Source: Antitrichia curtipendula | Lineage: Eukaryota > Streptophyta > Bryopsida > Hypnales > Leucodontaceae | Reading direction: 5' to 3' | Assembly (NCBI GenBank): GCA_951230915.1 | Contig: OX579641.1 | Span: forward strand, 4,774,001-4,838,000 | DNA: 64,000 nt | In this document: one piece after another, positions 20,931-32,649 of the stretch | Position numbering within the stretch: position 1 is the stretch's first letter | Layout of the letters: every line of letters starts with the position of its first letter | Position numbers and translations under genes: made by a program | The notes under the pieces: model-generated | Seen by the model: the letters and a program-made list of their open reading frames with translations, nothing else | Database searches by the model: none | What the model was told of the DNA's origin: nothing

Positions 20931-22240
20931 TGCCAATTTGGAAGTTTTGTCTTGTAAATAGCCAAATTGGAGTCCTTTTCCAGTGAAGATTGATTAATTG
21001 AGTGGGCCCTAGTTGGTTTAATAATGGCCAGTTGGTTGCGGTTTTTGTCCAAGTTGGTATGATTGAGTTCAAGGGGGTCTCATTCCAAATTGGTTTTGCT
21101 AGTGAGTTGTGGATGAATGTGGATGCCAAATTGGATGTTTTGTTTCTGTTCCTATTTGGTTGTGTGTGGCGGTTCCGAGTTGGGGTCTGAGCTGTTAGGT
21201 TGGTTATCTCCGAGTTGGTAACAGCCAGTTTTGGGATTCCTATTTGGTTGTCGATTTTGTGGTCATTTCCACCCACTGTCGAGAGCGAGTCCAGTGCGTG
21301 TCCCAGCCGAATCGTGCTGTGTAATTTCGTGTTCTTGTTTTTTGTGTGTGAGTCCAAGTTGGTGTGTGTGTGGTTTATGTGTCTGTGTGTGTCTGAGTCC
21401 GAGTCGGATATGTTTGGTGTTATTGGTGTGATGTGAGTGAGTGCTAATTGGAAATTTGTCGTGTAAGGATTGGACATGGAGATCTTTGTTTAAGTGCAGG
21501 AAGTTGAAGAGATGATCCAATTTGTGGAAGTTGAGTTTATTGGAGTGGTGATTTCAATTCAGTGAAGAAAGATTCCTATTTGGCGAGAATGAGCGCCAGT
21601 GGTGTGTGAAGTTTAAGCAATTGAAAATTAAATTGAAAGCTTAAGTTAGTGGTGTGAGATGATTATGAAGTTAAGTCCAAATTGGAGATCAGAAGAGAGG
21701 ACTTAGAATTAGAGCTTACAGCAGTGTTTAGAGCGCTGAGAATTTTATTAAGCTGTGGAGCTTTTATGTTGTATCAACGGTGATTTGTTACCAAGTTGGT
21801 TAAATACAAATCAGAAATATTATGTCAAAATGTGGTGCTGTTATGGATATGTTAAGTGAGAAGTGATTGATTGTGTTTTTATTGATTCAAGTTGGTGGAG
21901 TTCCAATTTGGTTGAGTCAAAATGGGTGCTGTGAAAGTTAAGTTAAATTCCAAATCGGAGATGTGAAGCTTAAACCTTGTCTGTCAGGCTTTCCGATTTG
22001 GTTATGCATTGTCATGTGTCATGTGCAAAAATGAAGTGTGACATGACAAGGGAGCAAGCAAAATCAGTGGGTGGTGGAGTTTAAATTCCAATTCGGAGGT
22101 CTGAGGAGCCAGGCGCAGTGAGCACCTGGGTGAGCCGAGTTGGAAGACGGACAGCCCGACTTGGTGGTAGTCCCTGTGCCAGTGCGAAACCAAGTTGGTG
22201 GAAAGAATATAAAGACCGACTTGGCATTTGGGAGATTGGC
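20931..22240 (+). repeat. Dispersed array of CCRANTTGG-like 9-mers
   Basis: Over 1.3 kb about 25 copies of a 9-base word of the form CC-A/G/T-A-N-T-T/C-GG occur at irregular spacing. Examples are CCAAATTGG (20,962; 21,085; 21,126), CCAAGTTGG (21,049; 21,354), CCGAGTTGG (21,175; 21,210), CCTATTTGG (21,151; 21,239) and CCGACTTGG near 22,159 and 22,217. The sequence between the words is not repeated. The top strand is G/T-rich, giving a 197-codon Thr/Asn/His-rich frame on the minus strand that I do not accept as a gene. The array may be a protein-binding array or the leader of a retroelement; its class is unknown. Confidence 0.6.
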
Positions 22241-24361
22241 TTAACCTCTTTGGATGTTAAAAAATTAATTAATTAAAAATAAGAATATTAAAATTTCAAT
22301 AGTAAGGAAAATATATATATTTAAATATGGTTAAAGGAGTCTATTTTCTTTCTTGCTTGGTGTTTGTAGTGTCCTATTAGGCTACTAATTGATTAATTAG
22401 AAACGAACCTATTAGACAGACCTCCCTGGATCGAACATAAACTATAAGTTGGGTAAATTCCTAGTTGGGTTCCAACACAATCTACAAGTTGTTTGATTCT
22501 TCAGGTAATTAGAAATTAATTAGGAATAATAGAAGTCAAAATTTGTAATTCTAAAATATCCCAAAAAATATAGGAAAAAAAATATAGAAAATAATTTGAA
22601 AAAAGTCAAGAAAGAAAAGTAGAAAAAAAATAGGTTGAAAAAAAGAATTAGATTGTAAATAGAATTAATTTATACACCTTGTTGTAAAAGTCGTTTTTTT
22701 AAGTGGTAAACAAAGGCACAAAAAATCCAACCCAAAATGAATCAAGGCTAGCTTCAATGCCTCATGATACAATTAAAATATGCATGTTGGAGAATGGAGA
22801 CATGGTGGAAACGGATTTCAAGGTATGTCCTTAAATTTGTCACTTTGTTATTTCTCTTCCTGTAGAATATAGAAATTATAGTTACGTTACAAATTAGAGA
22901 TTTAAATTAGACTTCTAAAAGTTTAATAAAATCCAACTTTTTAATTTAAGAACATTTAAATGAGTTTTAGAGGTTTTCAATAACATATCACACTTTAAAA
23001 ATAGATGAAAATTAAGAAAGATAGCATATGATGAAATTGTATAGTCAAGAGCATTAGTTTTGGATTAAAAAATATAAAATTTCACACCCAATTCAAGTTA
23101 TAAATAACCTTAAAATTTAAATGACTTTTACAATTCAATCTTTAAAGTAAAATTTAATTTAGACTTATAAATTAGAAGGAAATATTGGTAGAAGTCTTGA
23201 AGGATGAATTAGAGATAGAACTTCATCCACCAATTCTTTTTGCTAAATATATTTTACTATAAAAATATTCACTATTTTAAACTAGACATACAATGTTCTA
23301 CAACTTAAACAAACAAAATATTGAGTCTTTCAACTTGGATTTGGAGGTTAGATAGAGTTTTGGACTAGATTGACCAAATCCATCTGTGAACTACCATATT
23401 GGTTCACATTTTATAAAATGGGAAATATAAACAATGTTTGTGAATTTACAAGCCCTGAAGTGTTAGTACTACGGATTAAATCATAACTACGAATTAGGGA
23501 GTTTTCTGTTAGATAGTGATAGGAGCTTTAGGGGTTTAGGGTGAAAATCTTTAAAATGAAATTAGGAGAAAACAAAGGAAAAATTCTAGGAAAAAATAGG
23601 GGCTTAAAACTAAAAAGACTCTAAGCAAGATTTGATAAAGTAACCAAATTAGGCAACTAGTAAAATGTTTGGAAAAAGAAAAGAAATCCTACAAATGAAA
23701 AATGATATTAGAGAAACTAAAAATATATATCAAGTATAAAAAATAAAAAATAGAAAGTACAAAAGTATAAAATCAAAATCAAAATCAAAATACTACAAGT
23801 AGGAAATGAAGCTAAAAGTAAAATGAAAACTACAAGTTAGTAAACTTAAAACTATCACTACTAGAACACTAGAATAGTGAAGGAACCACTAATGTAGGAT
23901 AAAAACAATAAAATTAGAGAAAAAATAGTAATTTAGAGGGATTTATACTAAATTAGCGCAGTCTACGCCAAATTAGTGCAATTTTCACTAATTTGGCGCA
24001 TTTTACATGAAATTAGTGTTTTTACAATAAAGTAGTCAGTGATGGATGAACGGAATTAGAAAAAATAATCCATTAGAAGGTGGATACTAGCAAAATTAGG
24101 GTTGCAATCTCTCTTTCTCTTGTCTCTCCCAATTTTGTGTACATGAGGTGTTTAAAGAGCTTGGTGAAAAAATGTGAAAAAAAATGGAAGAAAAAATGCT
24201 AGGAAGATGATTGCAATGCATTAAGGTTAGAAGTAGGACAATTTGTCAAGCAGGTCACTATTTTTGGGAGAAAAATGGTGAAGGAATGATGGGATAAAGG
24301 TCAGATGCGAAATAGAGTTTGAAAGACGGAAAAAAATTGGGTGTTGCAAACCTTGAAGGAG
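22241..24361. other. AT-rich DNA, no gene; one 12 bp stem hairpin
   Basis: No protein-like frame is visible. A perfect hairpin GCCAAATTAGTG / CACTAATTTGGC lies at 23,967-23,997 with a 7-base loop, and further AAATTAGTG words follow. Short AAATC runs occur near 23,770. Confidence 0.5.
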
Positions 24362-24715
24362 ATTGCCAACTTTGGCAAGCTGTAACGAGAGCATGGAAGG
24401 ACGGATTGAGCTAAAATTTTATGGGGTGGTGCCCTTCAAAGTTGGATTTTCAACAAGTCTATGTTCAACCTATTTGGAGCTTGGAGAAAGCCGTGGTCGT
24501 CGTTTTTGTGGCGGAAGGTCTGCTGCCACAAGATTTCGGAGTAGCAACTTTGGCGAGTTGTAGCGGGAGCATGGAATGGTGGATTGAGCTGAAATTTGGT
24601 GGAATGGTGCGGGTTTAATTTGGCTTTTCCAAAAGTCTAGCCTTGCTCCATTTGGAGCAAAATAGAGGCAATAGTGGTCGTTTTTGTGGAGTACAAATTG
24701 AGTTTTTTAAATAAT
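24362..24715 (+). repeat. Two-copy tandem duplication, period 178
   Basis: TGCCAACTTTGGCAAGCTGT at 24,363 recurs as AGCAACTTTGGCGAGTTGT at 24,542. Both copies continue with GAGCATGGAA, GATTGAGCT, AATTT, TTTGGAGC and GTGGTCGTTTTTGTGG-like blocks. The GC content is above background. This may be part of a retrotransposon LTR, but no matching second LTR or primer-binding site was found. Confidence 0.7.
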
Positions 24716-26160
24716 TTTTTGCAATTGCATCTGTGTAATTGCAATATTTATTGCACCTTGCTATGGAATGTGTTGAATGAGCACATGCATGTAAAATGAG
24801 AATGCATGGTGAATTACAAATTGTGAACCAAGGAATGGTGCCATTTCTAGGGTTTTGTAGGTTGGGTTGTATGCTGGGATTATCTTGTAGGGGTCAAATT
24901 TGACCCATTTGGGTGATTTTTATGCTAATTTGTAGGGAAATTGGGACACAAATAGATGGAGGACAGTAAGGGCACATGAACCAAGACATGAATTGTGTTC
25001 TTCAAGTGTTTATGGTTGTAATAGTGCTGGAATTTAATTTTAAGGGCCCAATTTAGCTCATTTTGGGTCATAATTGCAAATTTCAAGGAGATTGGGGTGT
25101 AGGAAGTTGCCCTAATTTTCTTGAACACAAATTAGGTGATTTGGAGATATTAGAAGGTGCTTTTAGTAAATTCAGATGTGCTAACTTTATTTGGCCTTTG
25201 GCTTTGAGGGCTAAGTTGGAATGTTTTGAGTTGGAATCCATTGCTTGGAAGGCAATCTAGGTCTAGGGTCCCATACACTCCCTACCAGCCAACTCTTGGG
25301 CGTTTTTTACCACATGCGGTGGAATCACTCAGACCATCCAAAACCTCTAACTTTTGCAATTTGTATTAGTTTTAGTTAAGATGTGAATCACTTATAATTT
25401 ATCATTAGAAAAAAATTGTTCATTGCTTAGAATGTCAATTGAGCAACACTTAAATATCCAACTTAGGATATAAAGCCAAATAACAAAGAACATGGTTGTG
25501 CTTACTTTATCTAAAAAATATAGATAAATCACTCACACATGTTATGTATTAAAGTTTGTTTCTTTCTTAAAAAGGTTCTCAACAATGTCATAGAAGCCAC
25601 ATTTCTAAGCCCTACAAAAGTCACAAAATTATTCATATGGAGATTGAGGCTGACCATAAGTATGTGCGTGCTTGTATTGCAATTAAAAGAGGGTTGTTTG
25701 GATGTTCTTACAAAGATATAGACTTTAAAAGTATACTCATTTTTTCTACTTCAAAGATGCTTTTAAATAGTGCCTTCTATCAAATACTTTTATCCCCACA
25801 TACTTTATATAGGGACATAGATACTTTGACAGACACATGGAATGCATCTACTTGGATGTCTTTTTTTGGCCAAAATTTTAGATGCTTAAGGCCTTGGAAC
25901 TTCCTTTTATACATTTAGTAGAGTTTTAGTATCAATGTATATTCACTTTGGATCAAATTTGGTTGTTAAAATAGTTTGGTTGCTTAGTATAGTTATATTT
26001 TGTTAGTTGTATGACTACGTCAAATTATATGACTAGAGAAAGTCATGTGCATGACTAGGACAAATCACATGATTAGGATTTTGAAACCCTAGCTGCCACT
26101 TCTATATAGCCACCATTGATTTAGGATTTTCAAACCCTAGCCATTTTTTTCTTGTAGTCG
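24716..26160. other. No gene seen
   Basis: Short frames only. 26,070-26,150 contains two CAAACCCTAGC / GAAACCCTAGC words in a 60-base direct near-repeat (AGGATTTTGAAACCCTAG and AGGATTTTCAAACCCTAG). Confidence 0.45.
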
Positions 26161-26330
26161 CCCTTTCAAAATGCAACACTTGGCTAGTTTTTCTTCTTCT
26201 TCTCTGTTTCTTGTTACTTCTTAGGTTTTGCTTCTTATTGTTTTCAACCCTTGTTGCCTTTTAGTTCTTCTTTCTTTTTGCTTTTTACCTCTTTCTTCTT
26301 GTTGCTTCTTAATTCTTTGCCAAGTCTATG
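26160..26330. repeat. Pyrimidine-rich TTGTTGCTTCTTAG-type array
   Basis: The stretch is built from variants of TTGTTGCTTCTTAGTTCTT with strong C/T bias on the top strand. A longer array of the same words lies at 27,485-27,760, so the two may be arms of one element. Confidence 0.6.
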
Positions 26331-27484
26331 AATTGATCCCAATATTGAGCGTTCATCTTATTAAAATTAAGAAAAAACTCATGTAAATTTAGTGTGACAT
26401 GACCCATGTCCTCAATGGTTTTAAATCCCATAAGCAAATAAGGTTGCCACAATAATATTTCAAATCACAAGAATTAGAAAATTAGGCTCCACATTACATG
26501 TTATGGTAATGGAAAAGCAAGTGACAATGTTCGAGAGATTTTACCAATTTAGGTTAAAATTCTACTTGCCCAACTTTATAGTAAAGTTTGGTCTATGAAG
26601 GAGCCAAATTTTCTAGATAGGTAGCCCATTAATTATAATGGCCCAATTTTACTTAAAAAGTTGAGGAAACCACCATAGAAGCTTTTATGTCACTAACAAA
26701 GTGTAGGAAGGTTCCAAAGCTAGATGTAGCTTACGCAGATCCACCATGGAACATGTGTAAGTCTAAATTCAAGTTTGGATGGTACAACCATCCTTCCCAC
26801 CCACGAGGAGTGGAGACTATTTTTAACCATCCAATTAGGGTTTCTTCCCTCCAAAAATTAGAATATAAGGGTCACTTCTGAGCCATATTCTACATCTTTG
26901 GTTGTGGCAAGTCATTCTTGGGTAACTTGTGAGAGATTAGTGTGGCTATATTTGAGCTTCAGCTTTGCTACGGGAATGACAAAGGTCTCCTACTTCTATA
27001 GATCGTTTGAAGAAATACTTGGATTTGACTATTTTCACTTTTTGCCTTGTGACCTTGTCTTATTGTGTACAAATTTTCTATGGGGAATGTTTTGGATTTG
27101 TAACATAGATAGCAATTGGTGGCAGCTGCACACACCTGTTACAACCTCACTAACATAACATTGACTTGTTGTGTGTATTGGGACGGGTACAGGTGAGGTT
27201 GTGCCTTCAAATCAGATTTCTCCAATTTACAACTCTCGATTTATCTTATGTGACAAGCACATGGAGTTACTTTGTGAAGTTTCTTCTTACTAGGCTTATG
27301 CTATATTAATATATAGATGTGGATCTTTGCACTAATAAAACATATTCTCATGACTTTGTCTATTTAATTTGTGAGTTTAGGAGATATTGTAATGATGTGA
27401 TATAAAGTATTGTTTTGCCTAGTTTGCAATGATGTTAAGTTAAGAAAAGTGAAGCCCTGTTAAGGGGTGTTTAGTCTGAAAAAG
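26331..27484. other. No gene accepted
   Basis: Frames of 64 (26,687-26,881) and 86 codons (26,898-27,158) exist but show no recognisable family. This is the spacer between the two pyrimidine-rich arrays. Confidence 0.4.
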
Positions 27485-27760
27485 ATTCTTGCTTCTAGTT
27501 TTCTTTTGTTACCTCTTAGTTCTTGCTTCTTGCTTCTTGTTTCTTCTTTTTGATTATTTAGTTCTTGCTTCTAATTTCTTTTTATTGCATCTTAATTTGT
27601 GCTTCTTTTATTCCTTGTTGCATCTTAGTTCTTGCTTTTCCTTGTTATTTGTTGCATTTTGTTGCATCTTAACATGTGCTTTTTATTGCATCTTATCACT
27701 TACTTGTTATTTTTGGCACTTGTTGCCTTTTGCTTCCTGTTCTTTTTAACACTATTGCTA
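27485..27760. repeat. Pyrimidine-rich TTCTTGCTTCT / TTGTTGCATCTTA array
   Basis: Tandem variants of TTAGTTCTTGCTTCTT and TTGTTGCATCTTAGTTCTTG fill about 270 bases. The top strand has very few purines beyond A in TTA and G in TTG. A Leu/Phe/Cys-rich frame through it is an artefact of the repeat. Confidence 0.7.
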
Positions 27761-28518
27761 TTCATTCTTCTTGTTTATTTATAATTCTTAAAGATATGGT
27801 GGTTATGATTTTTTCTTACCTTAAAGTTGTTTTTTACATTTTATATTACCTTAAATCTTTGGAGGTTGAGCTGTATTGTTCATTTACTAAAAATTAACCT
27901 ACTTGATTGTACATGTAGGTACTTGAAGTTGGAATGAAGTTATTGGATACTACTTGCAATACCAAAAAAGCGACATCTTCACATTTTTGCAAAGAATATA
28001 GGTCTTAATATAAGCACATGGAAATATACATTTACATAAGGTCAATGTGATATGTTTTGTGTTAGTGACTAATAAATGTCATTGTGAAGAGTCACATTCT
28101 TTCTTGCATTTTCTCTCTCCAATACAATTGTTTTTTATGCATTCCAAAAATCATATGTATCATTTTTTAATTTGATGGAGTCTTTTACTTAGTTGCAAAA
28201 TCATGTTGTTGAATAATTGCAATGCATCATGTCCATTTAGTATGTATGAAAAATGTAGCTGTAGTTCATAACATAAGCTATTGTAAACCTTAGTCACGCC
28301 ATTTAAAAACCACACACTCAAATGTAAGAAATGTCACTATCTTTTATTTTGAAAATCACTTGAGTTATATTTCACAACATATCTTGACCAAAAAAAGGAA
28401 TGGCTATAGTTACATATTGCACACTCATGCCAAAAATGTGACTCCATATTTTTTAACATATGACTACATTCAATCATAAAATTATTAGTAATTCTATATA
28501 AACTACTACATAAAAAAA
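27761..28518. other. No gene seen
   Basis: AT-rich DNA with no protein-like frames. From about 28,340 ATATGACT / AGTCATAT words begin to appear. Confidence 0.45.
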
Positions 28519-28808
28519 AATGATTCACACAAGTCATATTTTACATCACTAGAAAATATGATTCAAAAGGGTCATATTCCACATCAATAAGAAATATGAT
28601 TCACAAGAGTCATTTTCTATATCAATAGAAAATATGATTCATGGGAGTCATTTTTTACATCAATAAAAAATATAATTCACAAGAATTATATTTCACATCA
28701 GCCAAAAATATGATTATATGGAGTCATATGCCACATCAACCAAAATATGACTTACATTAGTCATATTTCACATCAACCAAAAATATGACTACCCAAAGTC
28801 ATATGCCA
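28519..28808. repeat. 38 bp tandem array with palindromic ATATGACT...AGTCATAT units
   Basis: About seven units follow the pattern CACATCAAYMARAAATATGA, TTCACAAG, AGTCATATTT. Each unit carries an inverted pair (ATATGACT and AGTCATAT). The array lies next to a CACTA-like end at 29,094 and probably represents its subterminal repeats. Confidence 0.8.
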
Positions 28809-29094
28809 TGTACGATTTTTTCTCCTTTACTCGGGCAGTTCAAGAAAAATTCAAGCCCCTAAGGATAGTCAAAGTATATGCTATGCTGGCAAGATACAAC
28901 TAATTATAAATAATTATACCCTCCAACCCATACAACTGCCAATATGACTAATATTCGAAGCGACTTGTCGGTAATGACTAGACCTATTCATGTTGCAAGT
29001 CATCTACAATGATTTTTGCGTGAGTCATATTTTTTATTTTACAACTCACTATAATCATATTTTACAGTTATAAAACATTGGTCTTGTTGTAGTG
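28809..29094 (-). mobile_element. CACTA-like terminus, inverted
   Basis: The last bases are GGTCTTGTTGTAGTG. Read on the minus strand the end is CACTACAACAAGACCAAT and then TTTTATAACTGTAAAATATG, resembling the end at 17,427 over about 45 bases. The flanking triplets (CAC at 17,424-17,426, TGC at 29,095-29,097) do not match, so I cannot show that the two ends belong to one element. Confidence 0.55.
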
Positions 29095-29628
29095 TGCATC
29101 ATAATTAATAGTGTCCGAAATGTGATATCTACATTTGGATCAAATTAACAATAGGAAAAACAAACACAAAAACTCCAATCACATTAAGGACTGGCATGGC
29201 ATATATGAAGAGTATGTTCATTTAATAAAGTTCCACAATTGACCTTGAGGACTTTGGACAAATTAGGGCAAGTGACTCTCAAACTACCTTTCTTAAAAGA
29301 GAGACTCTATTTACATTCTTTATTAGTACCAATGAAAGATGACAAAAGACAAGAGAGAGGCGGGAGATCAATCATGGAAGATTTTTATGAGAAAAAGCGA
29401 ACTAGGTGGAAGAGGATATAACTTAGGGTGGATTAGAAGGAGTGGAAGGTTTGGTTATTTTCTATTTGCGTCACAAAAATCGAGATATTGATTATATACA
29501 AGGATGTCTGTATACAATCAAAATATGCATGAGAGTCCATAAGCGCCTAGTATTGGTTTTGGTACCCTAGAAACAATACTTTGAAAATTGGTTACTTACT
29601 CATATCACCAATGCGTTGGAAACTTTTT
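29095..29628. other. No gene; weak similarity to 17,050-17,200
   Basis: TGTGATATCTACATTTGGAT near 29,120 resembles TGTGATACCTACATTTGGAC at 17,060, and ACAATACTTTGAAAATTGG near 29,572 resembles a segment at 17,186. The flanks of the two CACTA-like ends therefore share an older repeat. No gene is recognised. Confidence 0.4.
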
Positions 29629-31051
29629 TTAACCCCTAAAGGACGAAGGCCATTTTTTTGTCAAAAACCACTTAAAATTGATAGTTTTGTTGTGCTCATT
29701 CAAGAAAATAAAAAATAAAAATTTATGAATTAAATTGTAGGATCTTGTACTTTACATGTTTGGAATCTTGTGGTAAAAATTTCATGAAGTTTGACCATAC
29801 ACATTGGAAGATATTAGCATTTAGAGTTGGATTTTTTTTTGAATGCTAGCTTGTAATTTCAGATGACTTTGATCACCCTATTCACTATAGACTTTGAATT
29901 TTTTTTAAATTGTGTTGAAAAATTGAGTAGAAAGTTTAGGGGAAAAAAATTCAAAAAAACACATTTGATTATCATTCCTTATAAAATTATTATGTAGAAG
30001 TAGGTCCAAGATTGAAAGAAAAACTTAATAATTCTAAGATGGGATTGAAATACAATAATTCCAATGGTGAGATTGTTCTAGAAAGCAAATTTAACCTTGC
30101 AAAAAAAAATTGTGAAAAATTGTGAAAATTGCATTTAGAAATGAGTCCTATAAGGGTTTTTTTCAAAATGTTTAGATTGTCCAAAAAACAAGATTGTTCA
30201 TAAATTTCATATCACTAATCCAAATGGAATGAATCAAAGCTTCACATATAGACAAAAATAAGATCTATAAGAATTAAAAATAATAATATTTCTAATTTTT
30301 TGTGGATTCTTTTTCTACCTAGCAATGCAAAAATTATGCTTAAGAAGGCATATTTTTTGTTCCCAGGCACCAATTGAAATAAAATTAATATTCCCACAAA
30401 GCTAATAATTTTTTCTATCTTATGAAAAAGTTTCAAAAAAATTCATCAAGAATTGAAGCTATATGAACTTACCCAAACTCCTAAGAGCACGGTTGCTAGC
30501 ATGTGAACCTAGGATCTTGAGCCCATGAGCCTATGAGCTTTGGCTCATATATTATGGGTACCTATATTATAAATAACTTCCATGTTTATATTATAGGTGA
30601 CTAATTATATTATAATTTTTCATGTTATAAATATCTTCTATGGTTATAGGATATTATATTATACACATATTTTGTAGGTACCTATGTTTTAGTCACCTTC
30701 CATGGTTATAGAATACTTATATTATAATTATGTATGTTATAGACACTTTCAATAGTTGTAAAGTACGTACTTATACCTAGGCTCAAGACTCAAAGCTCGT
30801 AGGCTTGTATATCTAGGCTCACATGCTAGTGCCATTGGCATTGTATATCAAAGAACAAAGTTGTATAGAATGATCTCCAAAACATTGATGAAGATCCAAA
30901 AATCTAGAAATATATCCCTTTATATGATCCAAGGAAGCTAGGCCATCTCATCTTTAAAATCATTTTTTTTTTAGATCTCTAGTCTTTCTTAGATTTGACA
31001 AGGAACATTCCATTTTATGGGATAAGGGACTCTTGGTCCTTTAGGGATTAA
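29629..31051 (+). mobile_element. TTAA-type element split by an insert
   Basis: It starts TTAACCCCTAAAGGACGAAG and ends CTTGGTCCTTTAGGGATTAA. The body follows the 10,849 copy to about 30,480, then roughly 530 bases of foreign sequence intervene, and the right end resumes near 31,018. Without the insert the length is about 900 bases. Confidence 0.75.
30486..30845. mobile_element. Insert with degenerate inverted ends inside the TTAA element
   Basis: The left end contains GGTTGCTAGCATGTGAACCT and the right end GGCTCACATGCTAGTGCC, which are imperfect inverted copies. Both continue with CTAGG, CTTGAG and GAGCTTTG / CAAAGCTC. The centre is ATTATA-rich. Related GCTCAC words occur at 18,510 and 20,600. 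The edge between this insert and the sequence to 31,017 is uncertain. Confidence 0.5.
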
Positions 31052-31686
31052 TTGCCAACAAAAATAATTTTGATTTTGATAATAATAATTATGCTCAATT
31101 GTAATTAGTGAAAACTATATGGGAGCACACATTAATATTTAAAACAATAGGAATTTTGGAAATTTGCATGGTCCAAGTTTACACCAATTGTTATTTAGAA
31201 TCAAAATTGTTGGGTTGGCATAGATTTGGAAGAAGGGTGGTTTTAACTTTTGAAAAATAATTTTTAATGTTGGGCTTAAAAAATTTGGTTGCTTTTTAGT
31301 TTGACAACAAAAAAATGCTACTTCTAAAATGTCGTATCTCATAAGTACTCATATAAAAGGAAAAAACTGAAAGCATTCTAGAATTTGGCAAAGACAATTC
31401 CAAGTCTAGAAAATATGAAATGTTTTGTTTTTCTTTTGATTTTCCAGAAAAGTCTGTTTTAAATTTTTTGAAGTATTGGCATCCAGTTGGTAGATGATTA
31501 TTGTTTTTAAAAGCATATTGGATTTACTTACGGGTGTTTTGAAGCTACAATGTAACATTAGTAACAAGAAGATGCATCATGTCCATTTCCTTCCCTCCCC
31601 CCCTCCCGCTTGAAAAGTTGAAAGCTGTTTATTTTTTATTTTTTTTAAATCCTCCCCCTTCCGATGCCGTTGATCTTGAAAAACAA
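31052..31686. other. No gene seen
   Basis: AT-rich DNA. It contains at 31,532-31,554 the first of two near-identical 23-base direct repeats (GGGTGTTTTGAAGCTACAAT); the second starts at 32,738. Confidence 0.5.
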
Positions 31687-32560
31687 CTTCGGATATGTAT
31701 ATATATAAATACATATATATGGATACGGCATATGATTTATGAATATGATACAAATACATATATTGTACTAATACTATACAGATACATTGATATGATATAT
31801 ATGGTACAAATATAGATATTGTATGGATGTAGATACAATACAGATATGAGATACAAGATACGGATAAAGGACAATCCAGTGAAAAGAGGTTGTCATCCCT
31901 GGTTTGTATTAGTTGCCCCCCCCCTTTCTCAAAATTTTTTAGGGCCGTTGATTTTTTTTATCTATATTTGTTTACCTTTGAAATCACCGTTGGTTTCTCA
32001 GAAAATCACAAGCCGTTGATTTTGTGAGATTTAACTTGAGCCGCCCAAATATCAATACGGATACGGATACCAAAATGAGTACTAGATACGGATACAATAT
32101 TGTATACAAATATACAATAATTACTGAATGTGAATACGGATATAGATATGATATAATACTGGATATGAATATGAATACGGGTATGAATATGGATATGGGT
32201 ACAAGATATGAGATGTTTATCCCATATTGTTTGTCAATTGCATTCCTTTCTGAAAATTACAAGAGGGTAGGGGGAAGGGGGAGGTTATGAAAATTTCAAA
32301 ATTTCAATATTAATTTCAAAATGGGGGGGGGGGGGGTGTATCGGAGAATTAATGAAAATTGGATTTTGGGTGCATTGTGACACTTTTGTCACAATGCCAA
32401 TGCACCCAAAAGAGGCAGTCACTGCCTACCCCCTACTACAAGATACGGATAAGGAATATGGGATATATCCCATATCAAATGTCATCCCTATCCCCACCTA
32501 ATAATTACAAAGGGGTGGGATGGAGGGTACAAAAAAAAATTAATTAAATTTTTTTTTTGA
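31687..32560. repeat. GATACG / GATATG simple-repeat field
   Basis: 31,687-31,866 and 32,050-32,215 consist mainly of variants of GGATACGGATATGAATACA, a degenerate hexamer array. Between and after them are CCCATA..TGTCATCCC blocks (31,890, 32,440-32,490) and a run of 14 G at 32,323-32,336. Frames across the field (66-88 codons) are Tyr/Ile/Met-rich and not genes. Confidence 0.75.
32355..32433. repeat. Imperfect hairpin, first of a related pair
   Basis: TTTTGGGTGCATTGTGACA and TTGTCACAATGCCAATGCAC face each other as an inverted repeat, followed by AGAGGCAGTCACTGCCTA. Confidence 0.7.
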
Positions 32561-32649
32561 GCTCATTAAGAAGGTACAAAATTTTTTAATTTAATTTAAA
32601 TTCTTTTTTGAGCTTACTAGGGGGATGAAACTAATTCTCTTTTACTTTA

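Noticed and set aside
20884..21477. 197-codon minus-strand frame, one of the longest in the window
   Set aside because: It is dominated by Thr, Asn, His and Ser from a G/T-rich, motif-repetitive DNA strand, has no domain-like segment and overlaps the CCRANTTGG array.
26687..26881. Short frame containing YADPPWN, like the catalytic DPPW motif of MT-A70 adenosine methyltransferases
   Set aside because: Only the four-residue motif matches; the surrounding residues do not follow the family, the frame is 64 codons, and it lies in repeat DNA without exon borders.
24362..27760. An LTR retrotransposon
   Set aside because: Some blocks feel LTR-like, but I find no long direct repeats with TG...CA ends, no primer-binding site, no polypurine tract pair and no gag or pol frame.
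17427..29094. A single proven 11.7 kb CACTA element
   Set aside because: The two ends are similar, but the flanking triplets (CAC and TGC) differ and no transposase is present, so I report two ends and keep the joint element only as a hypothesis.
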